DNA of 9,733 nucleotides from an uncultured Terriglobus sp. (GCA_937871605.1 CALMRM010000040.1:934-10666), one strand, 5' to 3'. Positions 1 to 7,261 are shown, counted from the first letter of the stretch. Notes: a model not told the origin generated them from the letters alone. Program-made: numbers and translations.

Positions 1-144
1 TATGAACTCGCCTAGCCGGTTGGGGCGCAGCTTCAGTTCGAAGGCGGCATCTTCGCCCATGCTGCTGGCGCTCACCAGCCGCTCCGCATCGTCGTTGGTC
101 TTAGAGCGGTTAGCGGCGAAGCGCTTGTTGGTCAGGAAGTCCAT
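1..144 (-). CDS. ruvB: Holliday junction branch-migration helicase RuvB, N-terminal fragment
   Basis: This is the first 48 codons of a gene that continues beyond the left edge. RuvB is the hexameric AAA+ ATPase that, with RuvA, drives branch migration of Holliday junctions in recombination and repair. The visible protein begins MDFLTNKRFAAN and contains ERLVSASSMGED followed by LRPNRLGEFI. This matches the family's N-terminus, where a short variable leader and an RL(I/V)S segment precede (I/L)RPxxLxE(F/Y)(I/V)GQ. The Walker motifs lie outside the window, so function rests on the N-terminal signature alone. The ATG at 144 is chosen because an AGGA ribosome-binding site (bases 154-157) sits 9 bases upstream. 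Only 51 bases separate it from the amine oxidase stop, so it is probably the third gene of the cca operon. No other family with this N-terminus comes to mind. Confidence 0.85.
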   Translation of the reverse strand, partial: MDFLTNKRFAANRSKTNDDAERLVSASSMGEDAAFELKLRPNRLGEFI

Positions 145-195
145 CTCATTCGGTCCTGGGGCGATGGTACGGCGAAGACCGTGCAAACAGCAATC

Positions 196-1569
196 CTATG
201 CTGGCGCTTCCCCGTCCGGACAGCTCGCGGCCAGGACCTGCCGGGCTGCGCGCAGGCCACTGCGCAGCGCACCGTGTACCGTGCCCCAGTGGCCGGTGGT
301 GTCTGTGTGTTCGCCCGCGAAGAACAGCGCGCCGCCCACCGGCTCAGCCATGCGTGCAGAGGCGTCGACCGCGCCCACCGGCACCCAGGAGTAGGCACCC
401 AAAGCGAGCGGGTCGCGCTGCCAGTTGTGCAGATGGTGCGAAGTGAGTTCGTCCAGCACCGCCTCGTATGAGAGGCCAAAGATTTGGGCCAGATCGCGGC
501 ACGCGATGTGTGCGACGGCGTGGTCGTCCAAGTGGTCAAAAGCCGCGGCGGACGGGCCACCCACCCATGCCGTGAGTACCGGGTCCGTACCCGGGAAGCC
601 GGTCCAGAAGACGTTGAAGTGCCTGCCAGGAAGCCGCTGCTCAGGCAGCAGGAAGCCGAGCGTCTCGAGCGCGTCATGCGCGGGATGGTCGATCTCCGCC
701 CACCAGCGCCGCCGAAAGACGAGGTTGATGCGGCACACCTGTCCCATGCGCATACGTCCAGCCTGGTGCAGCGTGTCCGTTGGTTCCGGCTGAAAGCGGA
801 CGCTGCCGCTCTGCAGCACGCCCAGCGGCAGTGTGACCACGGCTGCATCCGCTGCGAATGTGTCCCCGTTACTGCACACACACAGCATGGGTGGTCCGCC
901 AGGTGCCGCACCCCATCGCACCTCTGTCACCGTGCGCTGCAAATGAACGGTACCGCCGGCACTTTTGAGGCGGTCCGCAAGTCGCTGCGGCAGCTGCCCG
1001 TAGCCGCCGCGCACGTGCGAGTTGGTGCCGCCTTCAATGCTGTCCTCGGCCCGCTGCTGCACCGCCAGCGACTGTACGGAAATCTCACTCGCATCGGCGG
1101 CGTTGAAGCCTTCCACATAGCCGGTCGCGCTGCCCACATCAGATGCGTGCGGCGCGTGCAGCCGAACGAAGTCGGCAAAGGTAAGGTCATCCGTGGGATG
1201 CGCGGCAGCCCACTCCACCACGCGCGAGAGCAGGCTGAACGGATCGCCTGGATCCGCCTCACCGGTGTCGTCGTCCTCTGCCACTGTGTGCGAATGCAGC
1301 GTGCCGTCGGGCGCAAAGCTGATGTCTGTGCCTGCGATGTCGTATCGCTGAAGGCCGAGATCCTCAAGCAGCGCCAGCAGTTCGGGCGGCTTGCCATGCA
1401 CGAACTCCGCGCCAAGTTCGACTGCGGCCTCGCCCACGTGGGCCGTGCGGATGCGGCCACCCACGCGGTCGCTGGCTTCCAGCATGGTTACGCGGCAGCC
1501 AGACTCTGCAAGCCGCAGCGCCGCGATTAAGCCCGAGACACCCGCGCCAATCACCAGAACGTGCGTCAT
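196..1569 (-). CDS. Flavin-containing amine oxidase (NAD(P)/FAD-dependent oxidoreductase)
   Basis: A 457-residue protein of the flavin amine oxidase superfamily (monoamine, polyamine and related oxidases), which use FAD to oxidise amine substrates to imines with hydrogen peroxide release. The N-terminal Rossmann fold is clear: GAGVSG at residues 8-13, an acidic residue at the end of strand 2 (E31), then the DRVGGR segment at 35-40. GAEFVHG at 53-59 matches the GAxxxHG of polyamine oxidases. The C-terminus has the second FAD-binding segment, FFAGEHT (416-422), then an HGAxxSGxRAA helix. There is no signal peptide, so it is probably cytoplasmic. The length is normal for the family. Its ATG overlaps the cca stop codon (ATGA, 1566-1569), with AGG seven bases upstream, which implies translational coupling. 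The substrate cannot be told; polyamine or a modified amino acid is possible, and some members are desaturases. Confidence 0.85.
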   Translation of the reverse strand: MTHVLVIGAGVSGLIAALRLAESGCRVTMLEASDRVGGRIRTAHVGEAAVELGAEFVHGKPPELLALLEDLGLQRYDIAGTDISFAPDGTLHSHTVAEDDDTGEADPGDPFSLLSRVVEWAAAHPTDDLTFADFVRLHAPHASDVGSATGYVEGFNAADASEISVQSLAVQQRAEDSIEGGTNSHVRGGYGQLPQRLADRLKSAGGTVHLQRTVTEVRWGAAPGGPPMLCVCSNGDTFAADAAVVTLPLGVLQSGSVRFQPEPTDTLHQAGRMRMGQVCRINLVFRRRWWAEIDHPAHDALETLGFLLPEQRLPGRHFNVFWTGFPGTDPVLTAWVGGPSAAAFDHLDDHAVAHIACRDLAQIFGLSYEAVLDELTSHHLHNWQRDPLALGAYSWVPVGAVDASARMAEPVGGALFFAGEHTDTTGHWGTVHGALRSGLRAARQVLAASCPDGEAPA

Positions 1570-2990
1570 CGCGCAACCTGCCCGGTTGCCGCCGGGACTG
1601 CCTGTGCGGACTTCGCCAGGAGGTCGCGCAGGAGATTGATGGCCTGGTCACGCGTCGCGATGGTGCCCTCCAACTGCGCATCCTCCAGGTCGCTGAGCAG
1701 TTGTTTGAAGCGCGGCCCTGGCCTCAGGCCAGCGTCAATCAAGTCGCGCCCGGTCAGCAGGGGCGCGGGTCTGTGCTCCTCGATCGGAGCCGCGTAGTAC
1801 TGTTCGCGGGCGTAGTCGTACATGCCCAGCAGGTTGTGCGATGCAGTCACGTCCAGCCAGTGCAGAGCGAGGTGCTCCGGAAAGTCATGCAGGCGAAAGA
1901 AGCGCTTGAGTGTGCTCTGCTTCATCGCTTTTACGTCGCCAAAGCGCATGTGGTTGGCCACCAACGACACGATCTGGTCGGTGTCGCTGTTGGAAAAGCG
2001 CAGCCGGTTCAGGATGTGCCGGGCCAGCGTGGCACCGACTTCGGCATGGCCGTTGAAGCGGATGCGCGGCTTCTCGTCGGTGGGGTTCAGCGGGCGGTAG
2101 CAGGGCGGCTTGCCCACGTCATGCAGCAGCGCGCCCCATGCCAGCGTGCTGGCGGGATGCGGCGGCAGCTTCTGCAGCAACAGCAGCGTGTGCACCCACA
2201 CGTCGCCCTCGGGGTGCCACTCCGGCGGCTGCTCCACCCCCTTCATGGCGGCTATTTCTGGTAGCACGTGCTGCAAAAGGCCGCTCTCGTCCAGCAACTC
2301 GAACGCACGGCGCGGCTGCCCCTCCGTCAGCATTTTGGTCAACTCGTCGCGGATGCGCTCGTTGCTGACCTGCGCAATGGTGGCAGACTGCCGCTGTATC
2401 GCGCGCATGGTTTCCGGCTCAATCGCGAAGCCGAGCCGGGCGGCGAAGCGCACCGCGCGCAGCATGCGCAGCTTGTCCTCTGCGAAGCGGCGCTCCGGGT
2501 CGCCGATGGCGCGCAGCACCTTCGCTTGAAGGTCCGCCTGGCCGCCCACGAAGTCCAGCACATGCGCGTGCAGGTTGTCGGGCGTGAGGCCGACCGGGTC
2601 CAGCATCATGCCATTCACGGTGAAATCGCGACGCAGCACGTCCTCTTCCGCGGTGTCGGAGTAGCTGACCTCGTCGGGCCTGCGGCCGTCGGTGTACACG
2701 CCATCCGCGCGGAAGGTGGCCACCTCCGTTGTCACTTCGCAGCCCGCGTCCTTGTTGGCCGTACACACGATGACGACGCCAAAGTGCATGCCGACCGAGA
2801 AGGTCCGGTCGAAGCCCAGCAGCACCTTTTCCGGTGTGGCGTCCGTGGCCACGTCGTAGTCCTTCGGGCTGAGGCCGAGCAGGAGGTCGCGCACGCAGCC
2901 CCCAGCAAAGTAGGCCTGGTAGCCGCGCTCGCGCAGCCGCTCCACGATGTGCAGCGCGGCCTGGAACTGGTTTGTCTGTTGAAAGTCCAT
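1566..2990 (-). CDS. cca: CCA tRNA nucleotidyltransferase / poly(A) polymerase family, with HD domain
   Basis: A 474-residue class II nucleotidyltransferase, which adds or repairs the 3' CCA end of tRNAs. The N-terminal head has GGCVRD (30-35) and the metal-binding KDYDVAT with D44 and D46. RRDFTVNGMMLDP (120-132) follows, then EDKLRMLRAVRFAARLGF (171-188) and the ERIRDELTKML segment (211-221). The C-terminal half holds an HD domain: WVHTL around H267, LLHDVGKP with H290-D291, and NGHAEVGA around H315. The tail GRDLIDAGLRPGPRFKQLL is typical of the family. The ATG at 2990 is preferred because family homology starts there; the reading frame stays open upstream to 3203 but that stretch is low-complexity and crosses the divergent spacer. 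CCA-adding, CC-adding, A-adding and poly(A) polymerase activities cannot be separated with confidence from sequence alone. It is the first gene of the minus-strand block and diverges from tsaD. Confidence 0.9.
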   Translation of the reverse strand: MDFQQTNQFQAALHIVERLRERGYQAYFAGGCVRDLLLGLSPKDYDVATDATPEKVLLGFDRTFSVGMHFGVVIVCTANKDAGCEVTTEVATFRADGVYTDGRRPDEVSYSDTAEEDVLRRDFTVNGMMLDPVGLTPDNLHAHVLDFVGGQADLQAKVLRAIGDPERRFAEDKLRMLRAVRFAARLGFAIEPETMRAIQRQSATIAQVSNERIRDELTKMLTEGQPRRAFELLDESGLLQHVLPEIAAMKGVEQPPEWHPEGDVWVHTLLLLQKLPPHPASTLAWGALLHDVGKPPCYRPLNPTDEKPRIRFNGHAEVGATLARHILNRLRFSNSDTDQIVSLVANHMRFGDVKAMKQSTLKRFFRLHDFPEHLALHWLDVTASHNLLGMYDYAREQYYAAPIEEHRPAPLLTGRDLIDAGLRPGPRFKQLLSDLEDAQLEGTIATRDQAINLLRDLLAKSAQAVPAATGQVAR

Positions 2991-3035
2991 CGCTTCGTTG
3001 GATGTGCGAGCCGTGTCAGGGGTCCTAAAAGCAGA

Positions 3036-3074
3036 ACGCAGAGGTCGCGAAGGAAGTGCACGCAGAGGTCGCGA
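3036..3074. repeat. Short tandem repeat, 24-base period, in the cca/tsaD divergent spacer
   Basis: The 15-base unit ACGCAGAGGTCGCGA occurs at 3036-3050 and again, identically, at 3060-3074, separated by AGGAAGTGC. This is about 1.6 copies of a 24-base unit. It lies in the 130-base spacer between the divergent starts of cca and tsaD, where both promoters must be. It could be paired binding sites or a remnant of a common intergenic repeat of the CGCAGAGG type. I could not pick convincing promoter boxes for either gene here. Confidence 0.6.
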
Positions 3075-3120
3075 TGTTGGCGGTACGCATAGCATGGAGC
3101 TAATGCTGCCACCTGACAAC

Positions 3121-4305
3121 ATGGGCCTGATCCTCGGCATTGAGAGCTCCTGTGACGAGACCGCCGCTGCCGTGGTACGTGGCGGGCGCGAGGTGCTGAG
3201 CAACGTGGTCGCCTCGCAGATGGAGATGCACGCGCTCTACGGCGGCGTGGTGCCGGAACTGGCCAGCCGCGAGCACCTGCGCAACATCGTGCCGGTAGTG
3301 CGAGAGGCGCTGCGGCAGGCCGGGGTCCGCGCAGACGAGCTTGCGGCAGTGGCCGTCACGTCCGGGCCCGGGCTAGCGGGGGCGCTGCTGGTGGGTATTT
3401 CGTTCGCCAAGGCGTACGCCTTTGCCCTCGGCAAGCCGTTGATCGCGGTCAACCACCTCGAAGGACATATCCACGCCGTCCTGATGCAGCACACCACCAT
3501 GGGTGCCCCACGTTTCGCAGAGACGTGGGATTTTAACCCTGATGCAGCATCAAAGCCCATGTCTCAGGATCGAGACATGGGGCACCCACTCCTGGCACTG
3601 GTGGTCAGCGGTGGACACACGCACCTGTACCTGGCGCGGTGGGACGGACAGGCGTGGAGCTACCGCAATGTGGGCCGCACCGTGGACGATGCGGCGGGCG
3701 AGGCGTATGACAAGGCGGCCAAGCTGCTGGGGCTGGGTTATCCCGGTGGACCGTGGATCGACCGGCTCAGCGCCTTTGGCAATCCGCGTGCCGTACCCTT
3801 CCGTTTTGCGGAGATCAATCGCGGCACAGCAGAGAAGCCGAGCTTTGACTTTTCCTTCAGCGGCATCAAGACGGCGGTGCTGCGCCACGTGGAGACACAT
3901 GGCATGAAGTTCGCGATTGAGCGGCGGCGCGCGGCCCTGTCCGTTGTCGCAAATGCTGCCCTCGACACCGTGCGCGCGCTGTGCGATGCGGAGACGCTGG
4001 ACCTGATCGCCTCGTTTCAAGCTGCGGTGGTCGGCAACCTCTTGCGACAAACGCTGGCAGCAGCGGCCTTCCACGGCGTGCACAGCATCGTGGTGTCTGG
4101 CGGTGTGGCCGCAAACCGCGAGCTGCGGCGTCGCTTTGCGGAGGAGGCTGCCACGCGCGGCCTCCACGTGCAGTTCCCTGCACCAGCACTCGCGACAGAC
4201 AACGCCGCCATGATCGCGGCGGCGGCGTGGCCCCGGCTGTTGGCGCGTGACTTCGCCGGCAACGACCTCAACGCCACGCCACAGCTGCGGCTGGGCGCGG
4301 TTTAG
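3121..4305 (+). CDS. tsaD: tRNA N6-adenosine threonylcarbamoyltransferase TsaD
   Basis: TsaD (formerly YgjD/Gcp) transfers threonylcarbamoyl from TC-AMP to A37 of ANN-decoding tRNAs, with TsaB and TsaE, in the cytoplasm. The ASKHA fold is plain: GIESSCDETAAAV at 6-18, PELASREH, SGPGLAGALLVG, the metal motif HLEGH (H112, H116), VVSGGHTHLY after residue 160, DDAAGEAYDKAAKLLGL, SGGVAANRELR, and the third metal ligand D360 in ATDNAAMIAAAAW. The product is 394 residues against about 340 usually; 30 of the extra residues (127-156) come from a palindromic insertion described separately. The ATG at 3121 is chosen because the family begins there. It has no clear ribosome-binding site, and in-frame ATGs at 3094 and 3103 are possible. 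All catalytic motifs survive, so the protein should be functional. Confidence 0.93.
   Translation: MGLILGIESSCDETAAAVVRGGREVLSNVVASQMEMHALYGGVVPELASREHLRNIVPVVREALRQAGVRADELAAVAVTSGPGLAGALLVGISFAKAYAFALGKPLIAVNHLEGHIHAVLMQHTTMGAPRFAETWDFNPDAASKPMSQDRDMGHPLLALVVSGGHTHLYLARWDGQAWSYRNVGRTVDDAAGEAYDKAAKLLGLGYPGGPWIDRLSAFGNPRAVPFRFAEINRGTAEKPSFDFSFSGIKTAVLRHVETHGMKFAIERRRAALSVVANAALDTVRALCDAETLDLIASFQAAVVGNLLRQTLAAAAFHGVHSIVVSGGVAANRELRRRFAEEAATRGLHVQFPAPALATDNAAMIAAAAWPRLLARDFAGNDLNATPQLRLGAV
3499..3588. repeat. Palindromic repeat element inserted in frame within tsaD
   Basis: A compact 90-base block made almost entirely of inverted repeats. The outer arms, 3500-3513 and 3575-3588, pair at 13 of 14 positions and start and end the block. 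Inside, 3507-3513 (CCCACGT) pairs with 3523-3529, extending to a 10-bp stem with loop GCA. 3541-3551 is a small palindrome, GATGC-A-GCATC. 3556-3565 (CCCATGTCTC) pairs perfectly with 3572-3581 around a six-base loop. GAGAC(G/A)TGGG also occurs twice directly, at 3520 and 3572. The block is exactly 30 codons long and encodes MGAPRF through RDMGHP, with no stop. It lies in the variable loop between HLEGH and SGGHT of TsaD, where other family members are shorter. I infer a REP- or MITE-like element; terriglobial genomes, as I remember them, carry similar palindromes between genes. Confidence 0.75.
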
Positions 4306-4328
4306 CAATGAACCCTGTCGGCTAGAAT
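4301..4328 (+). promoter_or_regulatory. Weak candidate promoter for cysS
   Basis: TAGAAT (4323-4328) resembles a sigma70 -10 box and has TTTAGC (4301-4306) 16 bases upstream, overlapping the tsaD stop codon. The -35 match is poor (3 of 6). It would give a leader of roughly 75-80 bases before the cysS start at 4413. The rest of the 107-base spacer shows no terminator or riboswitch that I can recognise, so cysS may also be read from the tsaD transcript. Confidence 0.25.
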
Positions 4329-4412
4329 CAGGGCTGGACTGCGGCGGCAGACTGCGCACCATGCGCACGGCTCCGGGCGCGCACGCAAGTCCGTCAAGGA
4401 ACGCTGCGCCCG

Positions 4413-5900
4413 ATGGCGATGGAACTTTTCAACACCCTGGGCAGCCGTGTGGAGCCCCTGTCTGCGTCAGAGAACAACACCCTGCGCATGTACTGCTGCG
4501 GTCCCACCGTCTACGATTACGGCCACATCGGCAATTTCCGCACCTTTCTGCACATGGACGTGCTGCGCCGCACCGCGCGTCTGAAAGGCTTCGGCCTGAA
4601 GCACGTGATGAACATCACGGACGTGGACGACAAGATCATCCGCAACGCCACCGCCGCAAACCTGCCCATCGGCGAATACACCGCGAAGTACGAGCGTGCT
4701 TTCTTCGAAGACATGGACGCGCTGCGTGTGGAGCGGCCTGAAGTCATTGCGCGCGCAACGGAAACCATTGCCGAGATGGTCGCGCTCATCGAGCGGCTGG
4801 CCAGCGAGGACATCGCGTACAAGGCAGAGGACGGCTCCTGGTACTTCCGCATCGCGCGCTTTCCGGACTATGGCAAGCTCTCCGGCAAAGACCTGGAGGG
4901 CATCGAGGATGGCGCGCGCGTCGATGTAGACGAGTACGAGAAGGATGCCGCTCGCGACTTCGCCCTGTGGAAGGCCGTCAAACCCGGCGAGCACGCCTGG
5001 GAAACGCCTTTAGGCACAGGCCGCCCGGGCTGGCACATCGAGTGCTCTGCCATGGCCATGAAGCACCTGGGTCCAAGCTTTGACCTTCATGGCGGCGGCG
5101 AAGACCTTGCCTTTCCACACCACGAAAACGAGATCGCCCAAAGCGAGTGCGCCAGCCACCAGCCCTTTGCCCGGCACTGGTTTCACGTGCGCTTTCTGCT
5201 GGTCGAAGGCAAGAAGATGTCGAAGTCGGAGGGTAATTTCTACACCCTGCGCGACCTCCTGCTCAAGGGCTACCGTGCCTCGGCCATCCGCTTTCTGCTG
5301 GTCAGCGTGCCCTACCGGCACCAGATGAACTTCACCTTTGAGGGCCTTACGGAGAGTGCAAATGCCATTGAACGGCTGCGCACCTTCGCCCGGCGCATAG
5401 AAGCCGCAGGCAGCAACACGGCTCTGCCGGAGGCGCTGAACGCGGACCTAGATGCACTGGTAAACGAAAAGCTGACCGCGTACGGAGCCGCTCTCGACAA
5501 CGACCTGAACACCGCCGAGGCGCGTGCTGCCGTGTTCGATGTGGTGCGCGCCGCAAACATCGCGCTGGACAACAGCAGCTTTGGCCGTGGCAACATCGCA
5601 CCGGTGCAGGGAGTGTTGCAGGCGTTTGACGCCGTCTTCGACGTTCTGACCGACCGCGATGCCGACGTGAGCAAAGCCGCCGTGGCATGGGCAAAGGCCG
5701 AGGGCCGTGCCGACATTGCACCGGAACTGCTGGTAGCGCAGAGCATCTCCGACGCGGAGATCGAGGCCTTGATTGCGGAGCGCACGGACGCTCGCAAGCT
5801 CCGCAACTTTGCGCGCGGCGATGCCATTCGCAACGAGCTTGCCGAGAAAGGCGTGCTCATTGAGGACGGCAAAGCGGGTGTGACCTGGAAGCGCCGGTAG
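4413..5900 (+). CDS. cysS: Cysteinyl-tRNA synthetase
   Basis: A 495-residue class I aminoacyl-tRNA synthetase that charges tRNA-Cys in the cytoplasm. The protein has MYCCGPTVYDYGHIGNFRTF near the N-terminus, including the HIGH-type motif HIGN at 38-41, and KMSKS at 268-272 in the loop that stabilises the transition state. By position relative to the E. coli enzyme, the zinc ligands should be C29, C211 (in WHIECSAM), H236 and E240 (in PHHENEIAQSE). The C-terminal half is the helical DALR-like and anticodon-recognition region, ending in LRNFARGDAIRNELAEKGVLIEDGKAGVTWKR, which is typical of the family. The ATG at 4413 has AAGGA 12 bases upstream; an ATG two codons later is further away. The 3' end converges on the 5918-6802 gene, with only 17 bases between stops and no clear terminator. 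Confidence 0.96.
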   Translation: MAMELFNTLGSRVEPLSASENNTLRMYCCGPTVYDYGHIGNFRTFLHMDVLRRTARLKGFGLKHVMNITDVDDKIIRNATAANLPIGEYTAKYERAFFEDMDALRVERPEVIARATETIAEMVALIERLASEDIAYKAEDGSWYFRIARFPDYGKLSGKDLEGIEDGARVDVDEYEKDAARDFALWKAVKPGEHAWETPLGTGRPGWHIECSAMAMKHLGPSFDLHGGGEDLAFPHHENEIAQSECASHQPFARHWFHVRFLLVEGKKMSKSEGNFYTLRDLLLKGYRASAIRFLLVSVPYRHQMNFTFEGLTESANAIERLRTFARRIEAAGSNTALPEALNADLDALVNEKLTAYGAALDNDLNTAEARAAVFDVVRAANIALDNSSFGRGNIAPVQGVLQAFDAVFDVLTDRDADVSKAAVAWAKAEGRADIAPELLVAQSISDAEIEALIAERTDARKLRNFARGDAIRNELAEKGVLIEDGKAGVTWKRR

Positions 5901-5917
5901 CGCAGGGTCAGGGTTGG

Positions 5918-6802
5918 TCAGGGCTGATCGTGGTGCCGGTGCAAGTGCTGGGCGATGTCCGGTGAGAACTCACGCAGGATGGTGAACCCGGCCTGTCGCA
6001 GGCAGGAGTAGGTAAACTTCTCTGCCAGCACGCCGAAATCCTCTGAACCAGACGGGTAGTACGTGGTGGACAATGCCTGCGTACCCACCTTGCCGAGCAG
6101 CCCAGCCGCATTGAAAATGGGCCTGCCGGAGTAGCTGTGTGCAACGATGACCGATGCCGCGGCATGCACCGTGCGCTTCACCTTGGAGCCCCTGCCCATC
6201 GCGAAGTAGCGCGTGTCCTCGTGCATGACCGCCGGAAAGAGAAGGGTGCCCTGGCCCGCCTGGCTGGTCTTGTCCACCAAACCACGCCACATGTATCCCC
6301 ACACCGGAGCGTTGCCGCCGTTCACCGTGTCCACCAGTGGATGCGAGTCCTGGGCGTACGCAATGGCCGAGGTCGCGAGACTGTACAGGATGCCGACGTA
6401 ATCCGTGCTCTGCTTAAACGCGACAATGGAATTGGTCTTCCAGCCAGCCGGAGGCGGCGTTGCGCCACCGGAAACCGATGTGTAGTTCGGCAGGACGCCG
6501 AACACACGCCTTTGCTGCTGCAGGATCGGCTTGGACGGCACTCCGTCACCATGCCTGTCCTGCTGCTCAGCCTGAGGCTGCGACGTAGAAACCTGCTCAC
6601 CAGGAAGATCCGCTGCCTGCACCATGCTGAGCTGCAGTGCCGCGGTCCTGGTGGCAGACGGCGCGTCCGGCAGCGCCGTTTGCGCTTTCAGGCAAGCTGT
6701 CGCCGCAAACATCCAAGGCAGCGCTGAGGCAGCCACGACAGCGGAGCGGAGACCACGACACACGTTGTTTCGCTGCAAACAGAGGACCTCAGCCATGGTC
6801 AT
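5918..6802 (-). CDS. Secreted hypothetical protein, acidobacterial family
   Basis: A 294-residue protein of unknown function. The N-terminus is a signal peptide: basic RNNVCRGLR, a hydrophobic stretch from about residue 20 to 38, and a likely cleavage site after LKA at 40. The mature part starts QTALPDAPSA, a composition I associate with exported terriglobial proteins. A Gln- and Pro-rich linker follows, then a conserved-looking body beginning RRVFGVLPNYTSVSGG and including WRGLVDKTSQ, PAVMHEDTRYFAMGRG, RTVHAAASVIVAHSYSGRPIFNAAGLLG, LSTTYYPSG and LREFSPDI near the end. I recognise this as a family often annotated only as hypothetical in Acidobacteria; envelope location is inferred from the signal peptide. 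The ATG at 6802 is preferred to the in-frame upstream start at 6844 because GGAG (6810-6813) lies seven bases before it and the signal peptide then has a normal length. Confidence 0.75.
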   Translation of the reverse strand: MTMAEVLCLQRNNVCRGLRSAVVAASALPWMFAATACLKAQTALPDAPSATRTAALQLSMVQAADLPGEQVSTSQPQAEQQDRHGDGVPSKPILQQQRRVFGVLPNYTSVSGGATPPPAGWKTNSIVAFKQSTDYVGILYSLATSAIAYAQDSHPLVDTVNGGNAPVWGYMWRGLVDKTSQAGQGTLLFPAVMHEDTRYFAMGRGSKVKRTVHAAASVIVAHSYSGRPIFNAAGLLGKVGTQALSTTYYPSGSEDFGVLAEKFTYSCLRQAGFTILREFSPDIAQHLHRHHDQP

Positions 6803-6840
6803 TGTACGTCTCCGTACCTGTCGCCTTTGCCGCAGGCGGC

Positions 6841-6896
6841 ACACGTTGAAGCAACAATACGTGTCATCTCGAAAGGGGTACCCAAATCAGGTACCC
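6841..6896. promoter_or_regulatory. Two inverted repeats in a divergent promoter region
   Basis: Between the divergent starts at 6802 (minus) and 6960 (plus) lie two inverted repeats. ACACGT (6841-6846) pairs with ACGTGT (6859-6864) over a 12-base gap. GGGTACC (6876-6882) pairs with GGTACCC (6890-6896) over CAAATCA, and the left arm itself is the palindrome GGGTACCC. They could be operator sites for either gene or the remains of a palindromic repeat. No regulator is encoded nearby, so none can be assigned. Confidence 0.4.
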
Positions 6897-6911
6897 GAAT
6901 GCGAAGTTCGG

Positions 6912-6940
6912 TTGGTGATTGCGGATAGCCGCTCTATACT
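6912..6940 (+). promoter_or_regulatory. Sigma70-type promoter for the zapB-like/zapA operon
   Basis: TTGGTG (6912-6917) and TATACT (6935-6940) are 17 bases apart. The -10 box matches consensus at 5 of 6 positions, the -35 at its first three. The predicted start near 6947 falls on the AAAGAGG ribosome-binding site (6946-6952), which leaves a very short leader before the ATG at 6960. The box positions are firm; the exact start is inferred. Confidence 0.55.
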
Positions 6941-6959
6941 CCGCTAAAGAGGTACGAAC

Positions 6960-7217
6960 ATGGCAACGACCACGATCAGCGTTGACGAATTCCAGGCGCT
7001 GGAGCAGCGCGTGATGCGCACGGTAGAACTCATCCGTTCTGAGCGCGAAGCACGCCTGAACGCAGAGACCGAGCTGACCGCGCTCAAAGAGTTGCTGGAC
7101 GTTGCCTCGGCTGAGAACACGGCATTGTCAGCCGAAGTAAACACGCTGAAGCAGGAGCGCGAGCAGGTCAAAGGTCGCGTTGACGCCATGCTGAAGCAGT
7201 TGGATGAACTCGTTTAG
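6960..7217 (+). CDS. Small coiled-coil protein, ZapB-like
   Basis: An 85-residue, highly charged protein that is predicted to be almost wholly helical after residue 8. Leucine, valine and alanine recur with heptad spacing through ELIRSEREARLNAETELTALKELLDVASAENTALSAEVNTLKQEREQVKGRVDAMLKQLDEL, which indicates one continuous coiled coil. There is no signal peptide or membrane segment. Size, composition and position directly before zapA suggest a ZapB-type cell-division factor, which in proteobacteria bridges ZapA at the Z-ring to other division components. The family is poorly conserved in sequence, so the assignment leans on context. A strong ribosome-binding site (AGAGG) is seven bases before the ATG. 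It could otherwise be a generic coiled-coil protein. Confidence 0.7.
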   Translation: MATTTISVDEFQALEQRVMRTVELIRSEREARLNAETELTALKELLDVASAENTALSAEVNTLKQEREQVKGRVDAMLKQLDELV

Positions 7218-7261
7218 CAATCGTGCGTGACCATCCTGCTGGAAGGACCCTCCTACCGTAC

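Noticed and set aside
484..1530. A 348-codon plus-strand open frame opposite the amine oxidase.
   Set aside because: It is an antisense shadow of a gene with clear FAD-binding motifs; the translated sequence has no domain character.
2990..3203. N-terminal extension of cca by 71 residues.
   Set aside because: The added residues are rich in Ser, Arg and Pro, cross into tsaD, and precede the point where family similarity begins.
5901..5925. Direct repeat GGTCAGGG twice between the convergent ends of cysS and the secreted-protein gene.
   Set aside because: Two short copies in a 17-base gap and its margin, with no hairpin or T-run; no function is indicated.
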